From positions 62,001 through 126,000 of the forward strand of contig JAUSFL010000008.1 in assembly GCA_030649735.1 (NCBI GenBank): a DNA stretch of 64,000 bases, given 5' to 3'. This DNA comes from Candidatus Iainarchaeum sp. (GTDB lineage: Archaea; Iainarchaeota; Iainarchaeia; Iainarchaeales; UBA10191). A program made the position numbers and the translations under genes. Of this stretch, positions 8,072-17,161 are shown one piece after another; position 1 is the stretch's first letter; each line of letters begins with the position of its first letter. Below the pieces are notes generated by a model. It worked only from the letters and a program-made list of their open reading frames with translations, did not search any database and had not been told where the DNA came from.

Positions 8072-9391
8072 ATGAAAAGGCAAAAAAGCCGGGATTCTGG
8101 ATTTTTAGGGCGCCTGGACAAGGGATTGTTCATTGTCTTGCTCGCTGCCTTGGCTGGAATAGTGCTTTTGCAGGCAATGGCAAACATTTCTTCAGACTCT
8201 GTTGATTATTATGCCATTTTGCAGAAGACAGTCAGCAGCCCCTCGCAAGCCCCAATTGTTGCAAACCTTCATTTTATGGGGCAGCGGTTTCCTGGCTATC
8301 CATTAACTGCCTTGATTCCTTACGCTTTTGCCGCATTTTTTATCGGCCCTTTTGTTGAAAAGCAGGCAATAATTGACGTGCCCAAGTTTCAAAATCAAGG
8401 CATTGGGAATGAAGGCCAGCCGAAAGAGTTGATTCCAAGCAGGCCTTTGCCAATTTTTGCAATTTTTTTCAAGGAAATAACAATCAAGCCGCAGAATGGA
8501 TTGTTTGACTGGAAGATTGCGTTTGCATTGCTTTTCACAAGCTTTGCGCTCTTGTTTTTGGGAATTTTCTTCATTGCAAAAACCCTGCTTAAAGAAAAAG
8601 CAGGGAGCATTGCAGGAATTTCATTGGCTGCAATTGCGGTTTTCTTGTCCCCAAGCCTAATGCAGAATGCGATTCAGACCCCAATGTACGCAACGCTTGC
8701 AGCCTTTGGATTCTCGGCAATTTTCGCTTACTTTTTCATCAATGCATTCAGGCAGTATTCTGCAAGGAACGCGTTTTTTGCAGGAATCTTCCTTGGCGCT
8801 TTGGCAATAACCCGGCTTGAAGGATTTGTGTTTTTGATTGTTATTGCAGTAATGCTTGCGCTTTGGGAAAAGATTGATCTTTTGAAAAACTTGCTTTTGG
8901 GTCTTGCTCCTTTTGTAATTATTTTGCTCGCGTATAATTTTGCAATGTTTGGCAATGCATTTCATTTTGGCTTTCTGGCTGGAGACATTAATAAGATTGG
9001 ATTTGACATTGGCTACGCGTTCGCAAACCTTGCAAACCCCGCATCAGGAATTTTGTTTTATTCGCCAATTGTTGTTTTGGGAATTGCCGGGCTTTTTTTG
9101 AGCCGCAAAAAGCATTTTGAAATTTTGGGGCTTTGTGCAATTGCATTGATTGTTTTGATGCTTTTCAGGATTCCTGTAATGTACTCTTGCACTGGAGAGA
9201 ACGTAATTATTGGCGGAGTTGACGTTGGCTGCGCCAGCACTGAAATGCAAAAGCTTGCTTTGGTCCAGTCTGACGCAAATAGGTACGTGACTGTGCTGAT
9301 TCCTTTCGCGGTTTTTGGAATCCGCGAATTGATCGCCGCAATTTTCAGAAAAAGGGGGAAGAGAAAGAATGAAGCTTGGCTTTCTTCATGA
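8072..9391 (+). CDS. Multi-spanning membrane protein, possible GT-C glycosyltransferase
   Basis: From ATG 8072 the product is 439 residues with about ten predicted membrane segments. The first external loop contains acidic residues (SSDSVDYYAIL), then FPGYPLTALIPYAF. An early acidic loop, long hydrophobic core and SRKKHFEILG-type cytoplasmic turns resemble GT-C lipid-linked sugar transferases (PMT/ArnT-like), but no defining motif is certain. A TATA-like ttataata about 28 bp upstream supports this start. The gene overlaps the next by 23 bp. If a glycosyltransferase, it could act on the many secreted proteins encoded here; that is inference. Confidence 0.6.
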   Translation: MKRQKSRDSGFLGRLDKGLFIVLLAALAGIVLLQAMANISSDSVDYYAILQKTVSSPSQAPIVANLHFMGQRFPGYPLTALIPYAFAAFFIGPFVEKQAIIDVPKFQNQGIGNEGQPKELIPSRPLPIFAIFFKEITIKPQNGLFDWKIAFALLFTSFALLFLGIFFIAKTLLKEKAGSIAGISLAAIAVFLSPSLMQNAIQTPMYATLAAFGFSAIFAYFFINAFRQYSARNAFFAGIFLGALAITRLEGFVFLIVIAVMLALWEKIDLLKNLLLGLAPFVIILLAYNFAMFGNAFHFGFLAGDINKIGFDIGYAFANLANPASGILFYSPIVVLGIAGLFLSRKKHFEILGLCAIALIVLMLFRIPVMYSCTGENVIIGGVDVGCASTEMQKLALVQSDANRYVTVLIPFAVFGIRELIAAIFRKRGKRKNEAWLSS

Positions 9392-9860
9392 ATTGTGGAA
9401 AAGGATTCTGCAGGCAAAAATTCAATTCCTGGCTTCAATAATCCTTGGGTTGATTTCAGTCGCCTTGGGAATTATTGCATGGACTGCCTTTGGCTCTGAT
9501 GAATTTGCGAGGTTGAACTTGCTTGCAATTGTCGCAATTATCGGGTTAATTGGATTGCTGGTTCCTGTGTGGGTTGGTTTTGATTTGAGGAAGAAAGGCG
9601 CTTCTTTTTGGTATGCTGCGATTGTTGGAGCGACTGTTTCCGGAGTTGCCGGAACTTTGATTGGCGCCTTGAACTTGCTAATTATTGCTCCATTGGCTCC
9701 TGCTTTCTCGCAGCCTTTTGGGCCTAGTGCTTTGGCTTTTGGAGCCTTTAGCACTGGCTTTGGCTTTGAAGGATTCTTGATTGGAAGAACTGTTGCTTCC
9801 ATTGCAGGAGCATTGCTTGCATTGCTTGGCGCTTTGCTTTCAAATTTTTCTAAAAAATAG
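9369..9860 (+). CDS. Small multi-spanning membrane protein
   Basis: This 163-residue protein has four to five hydrophobic helices with Gly/Ala-rich repeats (VGATVSGVAGTLIGALN and SIAGALLALLGALL). An amphipathic N-terminus (KLGFLHELWKRILQ) precedes the first segment. It overlaps the preceding membrane protein by 23 bp and is probably translated from the same transcript. No family is recognised; it may be a partner subunit of the upstream protein. Confidence 0.65.
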   Translation: MKLGFLHELWKRILQAKIQFLASIILGLISVALGIIAWTAFGSDEFARLNLLAIVAIIGLIGLLVPVWVGFDLRKKGASFWYAAIVGATVSGVAGTLIGALNLLIIAPLAPAFSQPFGPSALAFGAFSTGFGFEGFLIGRTVASIAGALLALLGALLSNFSKK

Positions 9861-9933
9861 CATTAATTTTTCTTTTTCTTTTTTCGTTTATATTTCCAAA
9901 AAGCTTAATAGCCTGAATTTGCTTATTTCAATT

Positions 9934-10494
9934 ATGCCTAGAGAACCGCCGAAAAGGCCTGAAAGGCCTGGAAGAGGATTTCCTGAAGAAGATCCAATGT
10001 CTGTCAGGCGCAAAGTTGTTGAACGGGCAGCCAAGCAAAGGGAAATTGCAAAAGAAAAAGGCGCTCAGGAACTTTTGAAAAAAAGTCGCCTTAGGCATTG
10101 CCAGGCCGGAGGTTTTATTGACTTGAATCCACGCACTGAAAAGGGAATTTTTTTGCGCTTGTTTGTTAAGGGAAAAAAGGGAAAATTGCAGAGAGTTGTA
10201 GTGCAGCCTGGAGTGCAAAAATTCAAGTTTTTGGAGGACACAGTCCATAATTTGAAGCGCGAGCTTTCCCATTATGGCCGGGTTTTGAATTCTGAAAATT
10301 CGGAAATAACTCTTTACGGCCAGAGAAACATGATGTCTTTTGTTCAAAAAGGCCCAAAGCTAGGGGTTGTGAAAATAATTGTCGAGGCCTTTCCTTTTTT
10401 CAAGTTCACTGAGGCAACAAGCCTTTTCTTTGACAGAAAAGGAGATTTGATTATAGAGCACATTCAAAGCCCTTGGGAAGAGCCAAAAAAATAA
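9934..10494 (+). CDS. Conserved-looking soluble protein of unknown function
   Basis: The 186-residue product from ATG 9934 starts with a Pro/Arg-rich segment (PREPPKRPERPGRG), then a charged helix (about 25-55), then a mixed alpha/beta domain with no Cys cluster. The frame runs back to 9781 but overlaps the preceding gene, and a TATA-like aagcttaatagc about 28 bp upstream supports 9934. Basic and aromatic residues (FLRLFVKGKKGKLQRVVV) would allow nucleic-acid binding, but no known domain is recognised. Confidence 0.65.
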   Translation: MPREPPKRPERPGRGFPEEDPMSVRRKVVERAAKQREIAKEKGAQELLKKSRLRHCQAGGFIDLNPRTEKGIFLRLFVKGKKGKLQRVVVQPGVQKFKFLEDTVHNLKRELSHYGRVLNSENSEITLYGQRNMMSFVQKGPKLGVVKIIVEAFPFFKFTEATSLFFDRKGDLIIEHIQSPWEEPKK

Positions 10495-10551
10495 TTAGTT
10501 TTCTTTCAGTTCGATTTCAACGTGACTGGTACTGGAAATAGTTCTATTTCT

Positions 10552-10599
10552 TTAGTTATTAAAAAAAAAATAAAAATTGCCCGGATTATGCGGGCAATT
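10552..10599 (-). terminator. Intrinsic terminator overlapping a stop codon
   Basis: A perfect 9-bp inverted repeat (AATTGCCCG/CGGGCAATT, arms 10591-10599 and 10575-10583) is followed on the minus strand by a long T-rich run. The hairpin includes the last codons and the TAA of the 10586-11242 gene. It is the clearest hairpin-plus-T-run in the window. Confidence 0.75.
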
Positions 10600-11242
10600 G
10601 CGGAGCATTTGGAACTATTGGAGTTCCGGAAAGCTGGCAATCTGAAGTAACCCTTGCAACAAAGGTCATTCCAACCATAGTTTGAGTCAATTTATCCGCA
10701 GATACTGCTCCATTAGTAACTGCGTTATTTCCCCAAGATTGAGTTTCAGGATACCATGCGTAAACTCCTTGCAAAGTGCAATTTTTGAAAAAATCATTCA
10801 AGTTCAATCCACTGTTGACCATTGCTTGAGTAATGCTCAGAAAATTCCAGCCTTTGAAAAGCTTTTTTTCTAAAAAACTACTACTATTTGAATAATCTGT
10901 GTTTATAGTCAATGTTATTGGACTTGAAAAATACATCCAAGTACCGGTTCCGACTTCATTTGGGATTAAATAACTGTCATTAGAATATAGGTTACTTGGT
11001 AATGATGTGCCATTAACACTTCCATTGACAGTTAAGCTGCCGCCATAATATTTGTTGTCAAGAGGAGAATATACCCAAACGTACTTCGCATTCCCAAATA
11101 CTTTGCTATCATTAATCTGCCCAGCACTTGTTCCGCCTGGAATAATATTCCAACCAGAGTAAATCTTAAGATCTTGCATTGCTGCGGATCCAAAACTCGC
11201 AAGCATAAGCAGAACTGCACTAATCAATAGTATTTTTTTCAT
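10586..11242 (-). CDS. Secreted protein with two 'GWN' repeats
   Basis: The 218-residue product has a signal peptide cut near SFGSAA. The mature part contains two related segments starting KIYSGWNIIPGG and KLFKGWNFLSIT, each about 90 residues, typical of beta-rich 'stalk' modules in archaeal surface proteins. Many Asn-X-Ser/Thr sites (NDS, NGS, NGT, NSS) could be glycosylated. It ends NAPQLPA, whose codons form part of the terminator hairpin. The gene at 11260-11460 lies just upstream on the same strand (17 bp), so the two are likely one transcript. Function unknown. Confidence 0.75.
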   Translation of the reverse strand: MKKILLISAVLLMLASFGSAAMQDLKIYSGWNIIPGGTSAGQINDSKVFGNAKYVWVYSPLDNKYYGGSLTVNGSVNGTSLPSNLYSNDSYLIPNEVGTGTWMYFSSPITLTINTDYSNSSSFLEKKLFKGWNFLSITQAMVNSGLNLNDFFKNCTLQGVYAWYPETQSWGNNAVTNGAVSADKLTQTMVGMTFVARVTSDCQLSGTPIVPNAPQLPA

Positions 11243-11259
11243 TCTTCAAAACCTCCAAG

Positions 11260-11460
11260 TTATGCCGGCAATGCTGGCGGTTGTGGAACTGCAGCATTTG
11301 CGTTATTGTTTGCTCCGTTATCTTCCGGCAGTGCTGGAGGACTTGGAACATTATTGTTTGAGTTATTATTGTTAATTGGGTTTGTTTGAGTGCAGCCAAA
11401 CAACAAAACGCTTGAACTAACCAAAACCAACAAGATTAGAATAGAAATTTTAGAATTCAT
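11260..11460 (-). CDS. Small Asn/Pro-rich lipoprotein
   Basis: This 66-residue protein has a hydrophobic signal and lipobox LLFGC near residue 23, after which the mature protein is low complexity: NNNNSNNN, then PSPPALPE and PQPPALPA repeats. It is probably a lipid-anchored surface peptide. It is followed closely by the GWN-repeat protein, which ends in a similar PQLPA tail. The family is unknown. Confidence 0.7.
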   Translation of the reverse strand: MNSKISILILLVLVSSSVLLFGCTQTNPINNNNSNNNVPSPPALPEDNGANNNANAAVPQPPALPA

Positions 11461-11530
11461 TTAGGATTCAGCTTTAAAGTAGTATAATACTGTTTTTGCG
11501 GGTTTAAGAAATTTGAATAAAGGACTAGAA

Positions 11531-11845
11531 CTAATTCTCCTTAAGCTCTATTTCAACGTGCACTGATTCCGGGATTTCAACGCGCATTATGTGCCTTAAA
11601 GTCCTTTCGTCGGCTTCAATGTCAATTAGCCTTTTGTGCACTCGCATGTGCCATCTTTCGTAGCTTTCAGTTCCGCCACCGTTGGGGGATTTTCTGCATG
11701 CAATGACCATTTTTTTTGTAGGGAGTGGAATGATTCCAGAATGTTTGACTCCTGTTCGTTTTGCAACTTCAGTGATTTGGTTGCAGATGTCTGTCAACTG
11801 CTTGAAGTCAGTGCAGCTTAATTTTATTCTTGCTTTCTGTGTCAT
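11531..11845 (-). CDS. rpsJ: 30S ribosomal protein S10 (uS10)
   Basis: The 104-residue product matches archaeal/eukaryotic S10: KARIKLSCTDFKQLTDICNQI at the start, GIIPLPTKK in the 3' rRNA-binding loop, and the WHMRVHKRLIDI segment. S10 binds the head of the 30S subunit. It closes the EF-2/EF-1alpha operon, 42 bp downstream of the EF-1alpha stop, as in many archaea. Length is normal and no anomaly is seen. Confidence 0.97.
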   Translation of the reverse strand: MTQKARIKLSCTDFKQLTDICNQITEVAKRTGVKHSGIIPLPTKKMVIACRKSPNGGGTESYERWHMRVHKRLIDIEADERTLRHIMRVEIPESVHVEIELKEN

Positions 11846-11887
11846 TCTGGCTCACCAAGTAAAAAAAATAAATTGAAAAAGCAATTT

Positions 11888-13156
11888 TCATTGCTTTTTC
11901 GTTATGCTGAGGATTATTCCTGCAGCGACTGTAGCTCCCATGTCTCTAACCGCAAATCTTCCAAGCTGCGGGAATTCCTTGAAGGTTTCAACGCAGATTG
12001 GCCTTGTTGGAGTTATTTTCACTATTGCAGCGTCGCCGGTTTTCAAAAACTTTGGGTTTTCTTCCTTGATTTGCCCTGTTTTTGGATCGAGCTTTTTTTG
12101 CAATTCGCTGAAAACACAACTTAATTGTGCAGTGTGCATGTGGAATACTGGAGTGTAGTTAATTGGGATTGCCGTTGGATGGTTCAATACTACAATTTGT
12201 GCTGTGAAGTCTTTTGCGACTGTTGGCACATTGCTTGGATGTCCTACAACGTCTCCTCTGGCTATTTCGTTTTTTGCGACTCCGCGAACATTAAATCCGA
12301 CATTGTCTCCAGGGATTGCCTGTGCCAATTGCTCGTGGTGCGCTTCAACGCTTTTTACTTCTCCAGTCTTGTTGGATGGCATGAAGACTACTGTGTCGCC
12401 TGGCTTTAAGATTCCAGTTTCGACTCTTCCTACAGGCACTGTTCCAACTCCTTTGATGTTGTAAACGTCCTGTATTGGCAGCCTTAAAGGCTTGTCTGTT
12501 GGAGGGCTTGGGGCATTCAAATTGTCCAATGCTTCAACCAGTGTTTCGCCTTTAAACCATGCAAGTTTTTCTGATTTTTTGTTTACATTGTCTCCAATGA
12601 ATGCAGACAATGGAATTAATTTGAATTGCTCTGGCTTGAATCCTACTCCAGTGAGCATTTTTGTCATTTCGTCCTTGACTTCGTTAAAGCGTGCTTCTTG
12701 GTATCCGACTTCGTCCATTTTGTTGATTGCGACAATCAATTGGCTTAGTCCTAATACTTTTGACAAGAACGCGTGCTCTTTTGTTTGTGGCTGCGGACCT
12801 TCTTTGGCTGCTACAACAAGCACTGCTGCATCTGCCTGGCTTGTTCCGGTAATCATGTTTTTGACAAAGTCTTTGTGCCCTGGAGCGTCAATTATTGTGA
12901 AAGTGTTCTTTTTTCCTTCAAACTTTCTGTAAGCTACGTCAATGGTTACTCCGCGTTCTCTTTCTTCCTTTAACTGGTCCATTGCGTATGCAAAGGCAAA
13001 GGTTCCTTTTCCCCTTGATTCTGCTTCTTCCTTCAATTTTCTGTACTCTTGTTCTGATAAAGAGCCAGTATCGTACAGTGTTCTTCCGACCAAGGTAGAC
13101 TTGCCGTGATCGACGTGTCCTATAAAGACCAAGTTAATGTGTGGTTTTACTGCCAT
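11888..13156 (-). CDS. tuf: Elongation factor 1-alpha (aEF-1A)
   Basis: EF-1A delivers aminoacyl-tRNA to the ribosomal A site with GTP. The G motifs are GHVDHGKST (residues 13-21), DAPGHKDF (from residue 90) and NKMD near residue 150. Domain 2 has [12 protein letters not shown] and domain 3 ends with [14 protein letters not shown]. The 422-residue length fits. ATG 13156 is chosen because GGAGG lies 8 nt upstream; a TTG start at 13171 would lie inside that site. A TATA-like element at 13193-13202 gives it its own promoter below EF-2. Confidence 0.98.
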   Translation of the reverse strand: MAVKPHINLVFIGHVDHGKSTLVGRTLYDTGSLSEQEYRKLKEEAESRGKGTFAFAYAMDQLKEERERGVTIDVAYRKFEGKKNTFTIIDAPGHKDFVKNMITGTSQADAAVLVVAAKEGPQPQTKEHAFLSKVLGLSQLIVAINKMDEVGYQEARFNEVKDEMTKMLTGVGFKPEQFKLIPLSAFIGDNVNKKSEKLAWFKGETLVEALDNLNAPSPPTDKPLRLPIQDVYNIKGVGTVPVGRVETGILKPGDTVVFMPSNKTGEVKSVEAHHEQLAQAIPGDNVGFNVRGVAKNEIARGDVVGHPSNVPTVAKDFTAQIVVLNHPTAIPINYTPVFHMHTAQLSCVFSELQKKLDPKTGQIKEENPKFLKTGDAAIVKITPTRPICVETFKEFPQLGRFAVRDMGATVAAGIILSITKKQ

Positions 13157-13192
13157 ATATAATTCCTCCAAAAACCCTCCGATTAAAGGCTG

Positions 13193-13202
13193 GTTATAAA
13201 AT
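13193..13202 (-). promoter_or_regulatory. Proximal TATA-like element of the EF-1alpha gene
   Basis: Minus-strand AATTTTATAACC lies about 42 bp before ATG 13156 and would start a short leader carrying the GGAGG site at 13165-13169. A second TATA-like site (GGTATTTAAAC, near 13260-13270) lies further upstream, so two promoters are possible. Confidence 0.4.
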
Positions 13203-13298
13203 TCGCGAAATTATAGCCTTTTGACGCGTTTTGTTATCATAATTTTTAAGCGAATTGTTTAAATACCTCACCGGTTATGTTTAACTTTTGGTTTTTTT

Positions 13299-15494
13299 TT
13301 ATTCCATCCAAAAGCTTGCTGGCTTTACTTCAGGATCCATTGCTTTTCTTTTCCTGATTTCAGTCACTGTTTGCTTTTGCAGTTCTTTAGGAAGCCTTTC
13401 AAAACCGCAGTATTCTGCAGTCCAAATCGCCCGGCCTTCAGTTGCAGAGCGGATTGTTCCTGAAAACCCAATCAATTCTTTCACTGGGGCTTTTGCAATG
13501 ATTATTGCAACATCGCCTTCGTTCCTGATTTCAGTGATTTGGGTTCTTTTATTCCCTAATTCTTTTGTTGCTGCGCCCATGAAGTTTTCAGGCACATTGA
13601 TTGTAAGAATTTGCTTTGGCTCTAAAAGCGCCGGGTCTGCAAGCATCATTGCCGCAAAAATTGCCCTTCCAACTGCTGGAAGAACTTGTGCTGGGCCCCT
13701 GTGGATTGCGTCCTCGTGCAGTGTTGCGTCTTCCAAGTATACTTTGACTCCCATGCATTTTTCCTTTGCCAATGGGCCTGCGTCCATTGTTTCCTGGAAT
13801 GATTGGATGATTAATTCTTTGACTTCATTCAACGCCTGTATTCCGCGGGTTGAATCAACTAGAATGCTGTTGTTGTGGATGCACCATGTTTTCTTGCTTT
13901 CATCGCGGTTAAAGCCCATGTTGATTAATTTTTCAATAATGTCCTTGTCTTTTAAATCGCGAATTTTCAAGTCCAATTTGCTTTCCATTAATTTTTCAAG
14001 CAGTTCTCCTTGTATTGGCTCTACTGAAAGCTTGAACTTGTTGTGCTTGTTGGGAGACTTGCCTTCAACTGTTGGAGAAGTTCCCGCAATTGTTTCCCTG
14101 TAAACTACAATCGGGTTTCCCACAATTATTTGAATCTTGTGGTCTGTTTCAATCCTGTACCTGGTTACTTCCAAGTGCAGTTCTCCCATTCCTGAAATCA
14201 AGTGCTCTCCGGTTTCCTGGTTCAGGCTTGCTTTCACATTAGGGTCTTCTTTGGAAATTTGATGGATTACTTCAATTAATTTTGGCAAATCCTTTGTGTT
14301 TTTTGGCTCCACGCTGATTGTCATGACTGGCTCAGCATTGCTCATGAAGCTTTCGAATTCCTTGATTTTTTTCGAGCTTACTGTCTCTCCAGAGTAAATG
14401 TCCCTTGCGCCAATAATGCTTGCGATGTTTCCTGCGGGAATTTCATCGACAGTGACTCTTTCAGGCCCCATCATTACGGCAACCTGCTGTATTACGACTT
14501 CTTTCTGGCTTCCAATCAAGTACACTTTAGTCCCTTTCTTTACAGTGCCTGAGTAAAGCCTTCCAGTGGCTACGTCGCCTGCGTGAGGGTCTACTGAAAC
14601 ATCATTGATCATCATTGCGACTACGCCTTTAGGGTCGCATGTAAGCATTGCCTGTCCTTCTTCGCTTTCCACTTCTCCGCCCCAAATTTTTAGAATCCTG
14701 TACTTTTGCGATTCTAGCGGGGAAGGCAAGTGCTTTGCAACCATTCCTAAAATTGCAACGTGCAGTGGGCTTTTTTGCGCCAATTCTTTTTGCTTTCCTT
14801 CCTTGCAGTAATTGTAAACGTCCTTGAATGTGATTCCGTTCTTTTTCATTGAGTCAGTGTTTAGTGCCCAGTTGTTGTAAGCGCTTCCGAAAGTCACGCT
14901 TCCATCCTGAACTTTAACCAGCCATTTGTCCCCGAATCTTTCAGGACTGTTTTTTTGAATTAGCTTGTTCACTTGAGTAATTGTCTTGACAAAGCGTTCT
15001 TGCATTTGCTCTTCAGTAACTTGCAGTTCATTGAACAAGCGATCAACCTTGTTGATGAACAGCACTGGCTTTACGTTTTCTTTCAATGCCTGCCTTACGA
15101 CTGTTTCAGTCTGCGGCATTACGCCTTCAACTGCATCAACAACTAGAATTACTCCGTCAACTGCGCGCATGGCCCTGATTACTTCTCCGCCAAAGTCAAT
15201 GTGTCCCGGAGTGTCAATGACATTGATCAAGTATTCTTTTCCTTCAATGTTTTGCACTAGGCTGATGTTTGCCGCGTTGATTGTGATTCCGCGGGCCTGC
15301 TCGAGCTCGTAATAGTCCATGAAGCATTGCTTTCCGGACAGCTCTTCGCTGATTAGGCCGGCTGCGGCAACCAGATTGTCTGTCATTGTGGTTTTTCCAT
15401 GGTCAATGTGCGCGACAATTCCGATATTCCTGATTGTTTCGCGAGTGTTCATTAACTTTGTTGCCATTTCGACAATCTGCTCTTTCTTTACCAT
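13299..15494 (-). CDS. fusA: Elongation factor 2 (aEF-2)
   Basis: EF-2 drives ribosomal translocation with GTP. The 731-residue protein shows AHIDHGKTT (G1), DTPGHIDFGGEVIRA (G3) and NKVDR (G4), followed by the domain II-V layout. The domain IV tip reads LHEDAIHRGPAQ, keeping the His that is converted to diphthamide in archaea and eukaryotes. Downstream residues (VLPAVGRAIFAAMM) diverge somewhat from the usual pattern. It follows S7 by 29 bp in the operon, with GGAATGG before the start. Confidence 0.98.
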   Translation of the reverse strand: MVKKEQIVEMATKLMNTRETIRNIGIVAHIDHGKTTMTDNLVAAAGLISEELSGKQCFMDYYELEQARGITINAANISLVQNIEGKEYLINVIDTPGHIDFGGEVIRAMRAVDGVILVVDAVEGVMPQTETVVRQALKENVKPVLFINKVDRLFNELQVTEEQMQERFVKTITQVNKLIQKNSPERFGDKWLVKVQDGSVTFGSAYNNWALNTDSMKKNGITFKDVYNYCKEGKQKELAQKSPLHVAILGMVAKHLPSPLESQKYRILKIWGGEVESEEGQAMLTCDPKGVVAMMINDVSVDPHAGDVATGRLYSGTVKKGTKVYLIGSQKEVVIQQVAVMMGPERVTVDEIPAGNIASIIGARDIYSGETVSSKKIKEFESFMSNAEPVMTISVEPKNTKDLPKLIEVIHQISKEDPNVKASLNQETGEHLISGMGELHLEVTRYRIETDHKIQIIVGNPIVVYRETIAGTSPTVEGKSPNKHNKFKLSVEPIQGELLEKLMESKLDLKIRDLKDKDIIEKLINMGFNRDESKKTWCIHNNSILVDSTRGIQALNEVKELIIQSFQETMDAGPLAKEKCMGVKVYLEDATLHEDAIHRGPAQVLPAVGRAIFAAMMLADPALLEPKQILTINVPENFMGAATKELGNKRTQITEIRNEGDVAIIIAKAPVKELIGFSGTIRSATEGRAIWTAEYCGFERLPKELQKQTVTEIRKRKAMDPEVKPASFWME

Positions 15495-15523
15495 TTGAAA
15501 CCATTCCTTTTAATTAGAATTCA

Positions 15524-16297
15524 TCAGCGTGAAGACTTGGCGATTCTTTCAATCTCGTCTCTTCTTTTAATGCTGAAGCTTTGAGGGTCTTCCTTGCTTG
15601 CAAGGACCAGTTCTTTTGCGAGCGCTTCAGAAGCCGATGTCTTGTTGTTGAAGCTTTGCGCAAATCCCGCGATTGCGATGTTTTTGAGGCTTTCGTCAAT
15701 TCTTTTGATTGGCGCAATGTCCACTGCCTGCGAGTATGAAATTCCCCCGCGAGTCAACCTTGTAGTGTCTTCTCTTGGCGCTGCTCTTTCAATTGCCTTC
15801 ACAAGAATTTGCACTGGGTTTTCTTTTGTCTGGCTTTCGACAATTTCGAATGCTTTTTCAACAATTGCCATTGCCTGCTGTTTTTTTCCACAGCTTCCCC
15901 TTCCGCGAATGTATTTTCCTGAAAGCTTTCTTTTTCCCTGTCCAGAGCGCATTATTTTGTTTATCAGCCTTTCAACAATGCTGATTTTTGACTTTGCCAT
16001 TGCCTTATTTGAGTGCGAGCCGAAAGTGTGCGGGACTTTCTTGCTTTCAATGTCAATGTATTTTGCAAGCGAATAGTCTGTGATTTTGACTGTTCTAGGG
16101 TCCCATTTTCCAAAAATCAAGTGCGCTTTTGTCTTTCCTGCGGGCTCTTCAGCATGGTGTGCAGTATGGGCTGCTGTGGTAGTAGTAGTGTGCGTGGCGT
16201 GTGTTACAGCTGCTGCTGCCGGATGGCCTGCTACTGATGCCTGCACTGCGTGCTTTATACTGTGCGCTGGTGTGGTTGGTTCTGTCATAAAAATCAT
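15524..16297 (-). CDS. rpsG: 30S ribosomal protein S7 (uS7) with His/Thr/Ala-rich N-terminal extension
   Basis: The conserved S7 body starts near residue 60 with LIFGKWD and includes ERLINKIMRSG, the RGRGSCGKKQQA loop, RAAPREDTTRL and the C-terminal IKRRDEIERIAKSSR helix. It organises the 16S 3' domain in the 30S head. The first 55 residues are an unusual low-complexity extension rich in His, Thr and Ala (for example THATHTTTTTAAHTAHH). The frame starts either at 16297, directly after the S12 stop, or at a second ATG at 16288. Extensions on archaeal S7 exist, but this composition is odd. Confidence 0.95.
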   Translation of the reverse strand: MIFMTEPTTPAHSIKHAVQASVAGHPAAAAVTHATHTTTTTAAHTAHHAEEPAGKTKAHLIFGKWDPRTVKITDYSLAKYIDIESKKVPHTFGSHSNKAMAKSKISIVERLINKIMRSGQGKRKLSGKYIRGRGSCGKKQQAMAIVEKAFEIVESQTKENPVQILVKAIERAAPREDTTRLTRGGISYSQAVDIAPIKRIDESLKNIAIAGFAQSFNNKTSASEALAKELVLASKEDPQSFSIKRRDEIERIAKSSR

Positions 16298-16720
16298 TCA
16301 TCTCTTGACTTTTTCTTTCTTGCCAGTCCTTAGCATTTCCAAGGCTTGGTTGTTAACGTGGGTTACGCGGTATTTTACTCCCCACTGCGATCCGTAAGGT
16401 CCGCCTTGGGCTCCGCCGACTCCTTCAACTATTACTTCATCGTGCTCGTCAATGAACTTGATTGCTCCGTCCCTTGGGGCAAAAGCCGTCAGTTGCTTTC
16501 CGTTCTTGATGAGCTGTACGCGCACGCATTTCATGATGCCGGAGTGGGGCTGCTTTTGGGTGACTCCTCTTTTTTCAGTCACGATTCCGCGTCCTTGCGG
16601 GCTTCCTTCAAGCAGGTTGTACTTTGCACCGAACATTTTTTTCTTGTATTTTCTGTGCTTTCTTTTCCACTTGTTGCGCTTTTTTTCAAGCTGCCTTGCT
16701 GCAAATTCTCCTGACGCCAT
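16298..16720 (-). CDS. rpsL: 30S ribosomal protein S12 (uS12)
   Basis: The 140-residue protein has the archaeal S12 features: a basic N-terminus (KKRNKWKRKHRKYKKKMFG), GSPQGRGIV, KQPHSGIMKCVRVQL and the decoding-centre loop followed by FAPRDGAIKFIDEHDEV. It acts in codon-anticodon checking. It lies between the NusA-like gene and S7 in the classical archaeal order. The stop directly abuts the S7 ATG, suggesting translational coupling. Confidence 0.97.
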   Translation of the reverse strand: MASGEFAARQLEKKRNKWKRKHRKYKKKMFGAKYNLLEGSPQGRGIVTEKRGVTQKQPHSGIMKCVRVQLIKNGKQLTAFAPRDGAIKFIDEHDEVIVEGVGGAQGGPYGSQWGVKYRVTHVNNQALEMLRTGKKEKVKR

Positions 16721-16733
16721 TTAATTCACCGTT

Positions 16734-17150
16734 TTACTTGATCCTGATTTCATCAATATCATATTCTCTTTTCACAATATCTTTTAATCTCTTCAGTTTT
16801 CCAATGTTGTTCAGCAATTTTCTCCTGTTTTCAGAGTCCATTGAAAGCAAAACAATTTTTTTTCCGCTGTCATTGCTTGAAATTTCAGAGTTTTCTATCT
16901 TAATTTCATTCAATGCCTTTTTAACAAAAGCGTTTGCGTCAGAACTGTACTCCATTAATTCAATGTTTTTTCCCATTCTTTCAGTCAATTCCTTGACTGT
17001 TTTCCCGTTTTTTCCGATTGCTTTCCCCAAATCCTTGCTTTCAATGAGGTAAGTGAGCTTGTTTTTTGAGATTACGCAGTCTTTTGCATTGACTCCGGAA
17101 ACGATTTCCAAGGCCTGCAAGTACCGCATTTCTTCATTTCCAAGCTTCAT
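16734..17150 (-). CDS. nusA: Archaeal NusA-like KH-domain transcription factor
   Basis: Archaeal NusA is a short protein made of KH domains only. This 138-residue product has the KH motif LGKAIGKNGKTVKELTERMGK (about 70-90) and a second KH half towards the C-terminus. ATG 17150 has GAAGGA 7 nt upstream; the alternative TTG at 17165 overlaps the L30e stop. Its place between L30e and S12 in the rpo operon is the standard archaeal order, supporting a role in elongation or termination. Confidence 0.93.
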   Translation of the reverse strand: MKLGNEEMRYLQALEIVSGVNAKDCVISKNKLTYLIESKDLGKAIGKNGKTVKELTERMGKNIELMEYSSDANAFVKKALNEIKIENSEISSNDSGKKIVLLSMDSENRRKLLNNIGKLKRLKDIVKREYDIDEIRIK

Positions 17151-17161
17151 TAAACATTCCT

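Noticed and set aside
13288..14103. Long plus-strand open frame opposite EF-2
   Set aside because: Ser/Ile/Leu-rich shadow typical of the reverse strand of a highly expressed gene; no homology or start signal.
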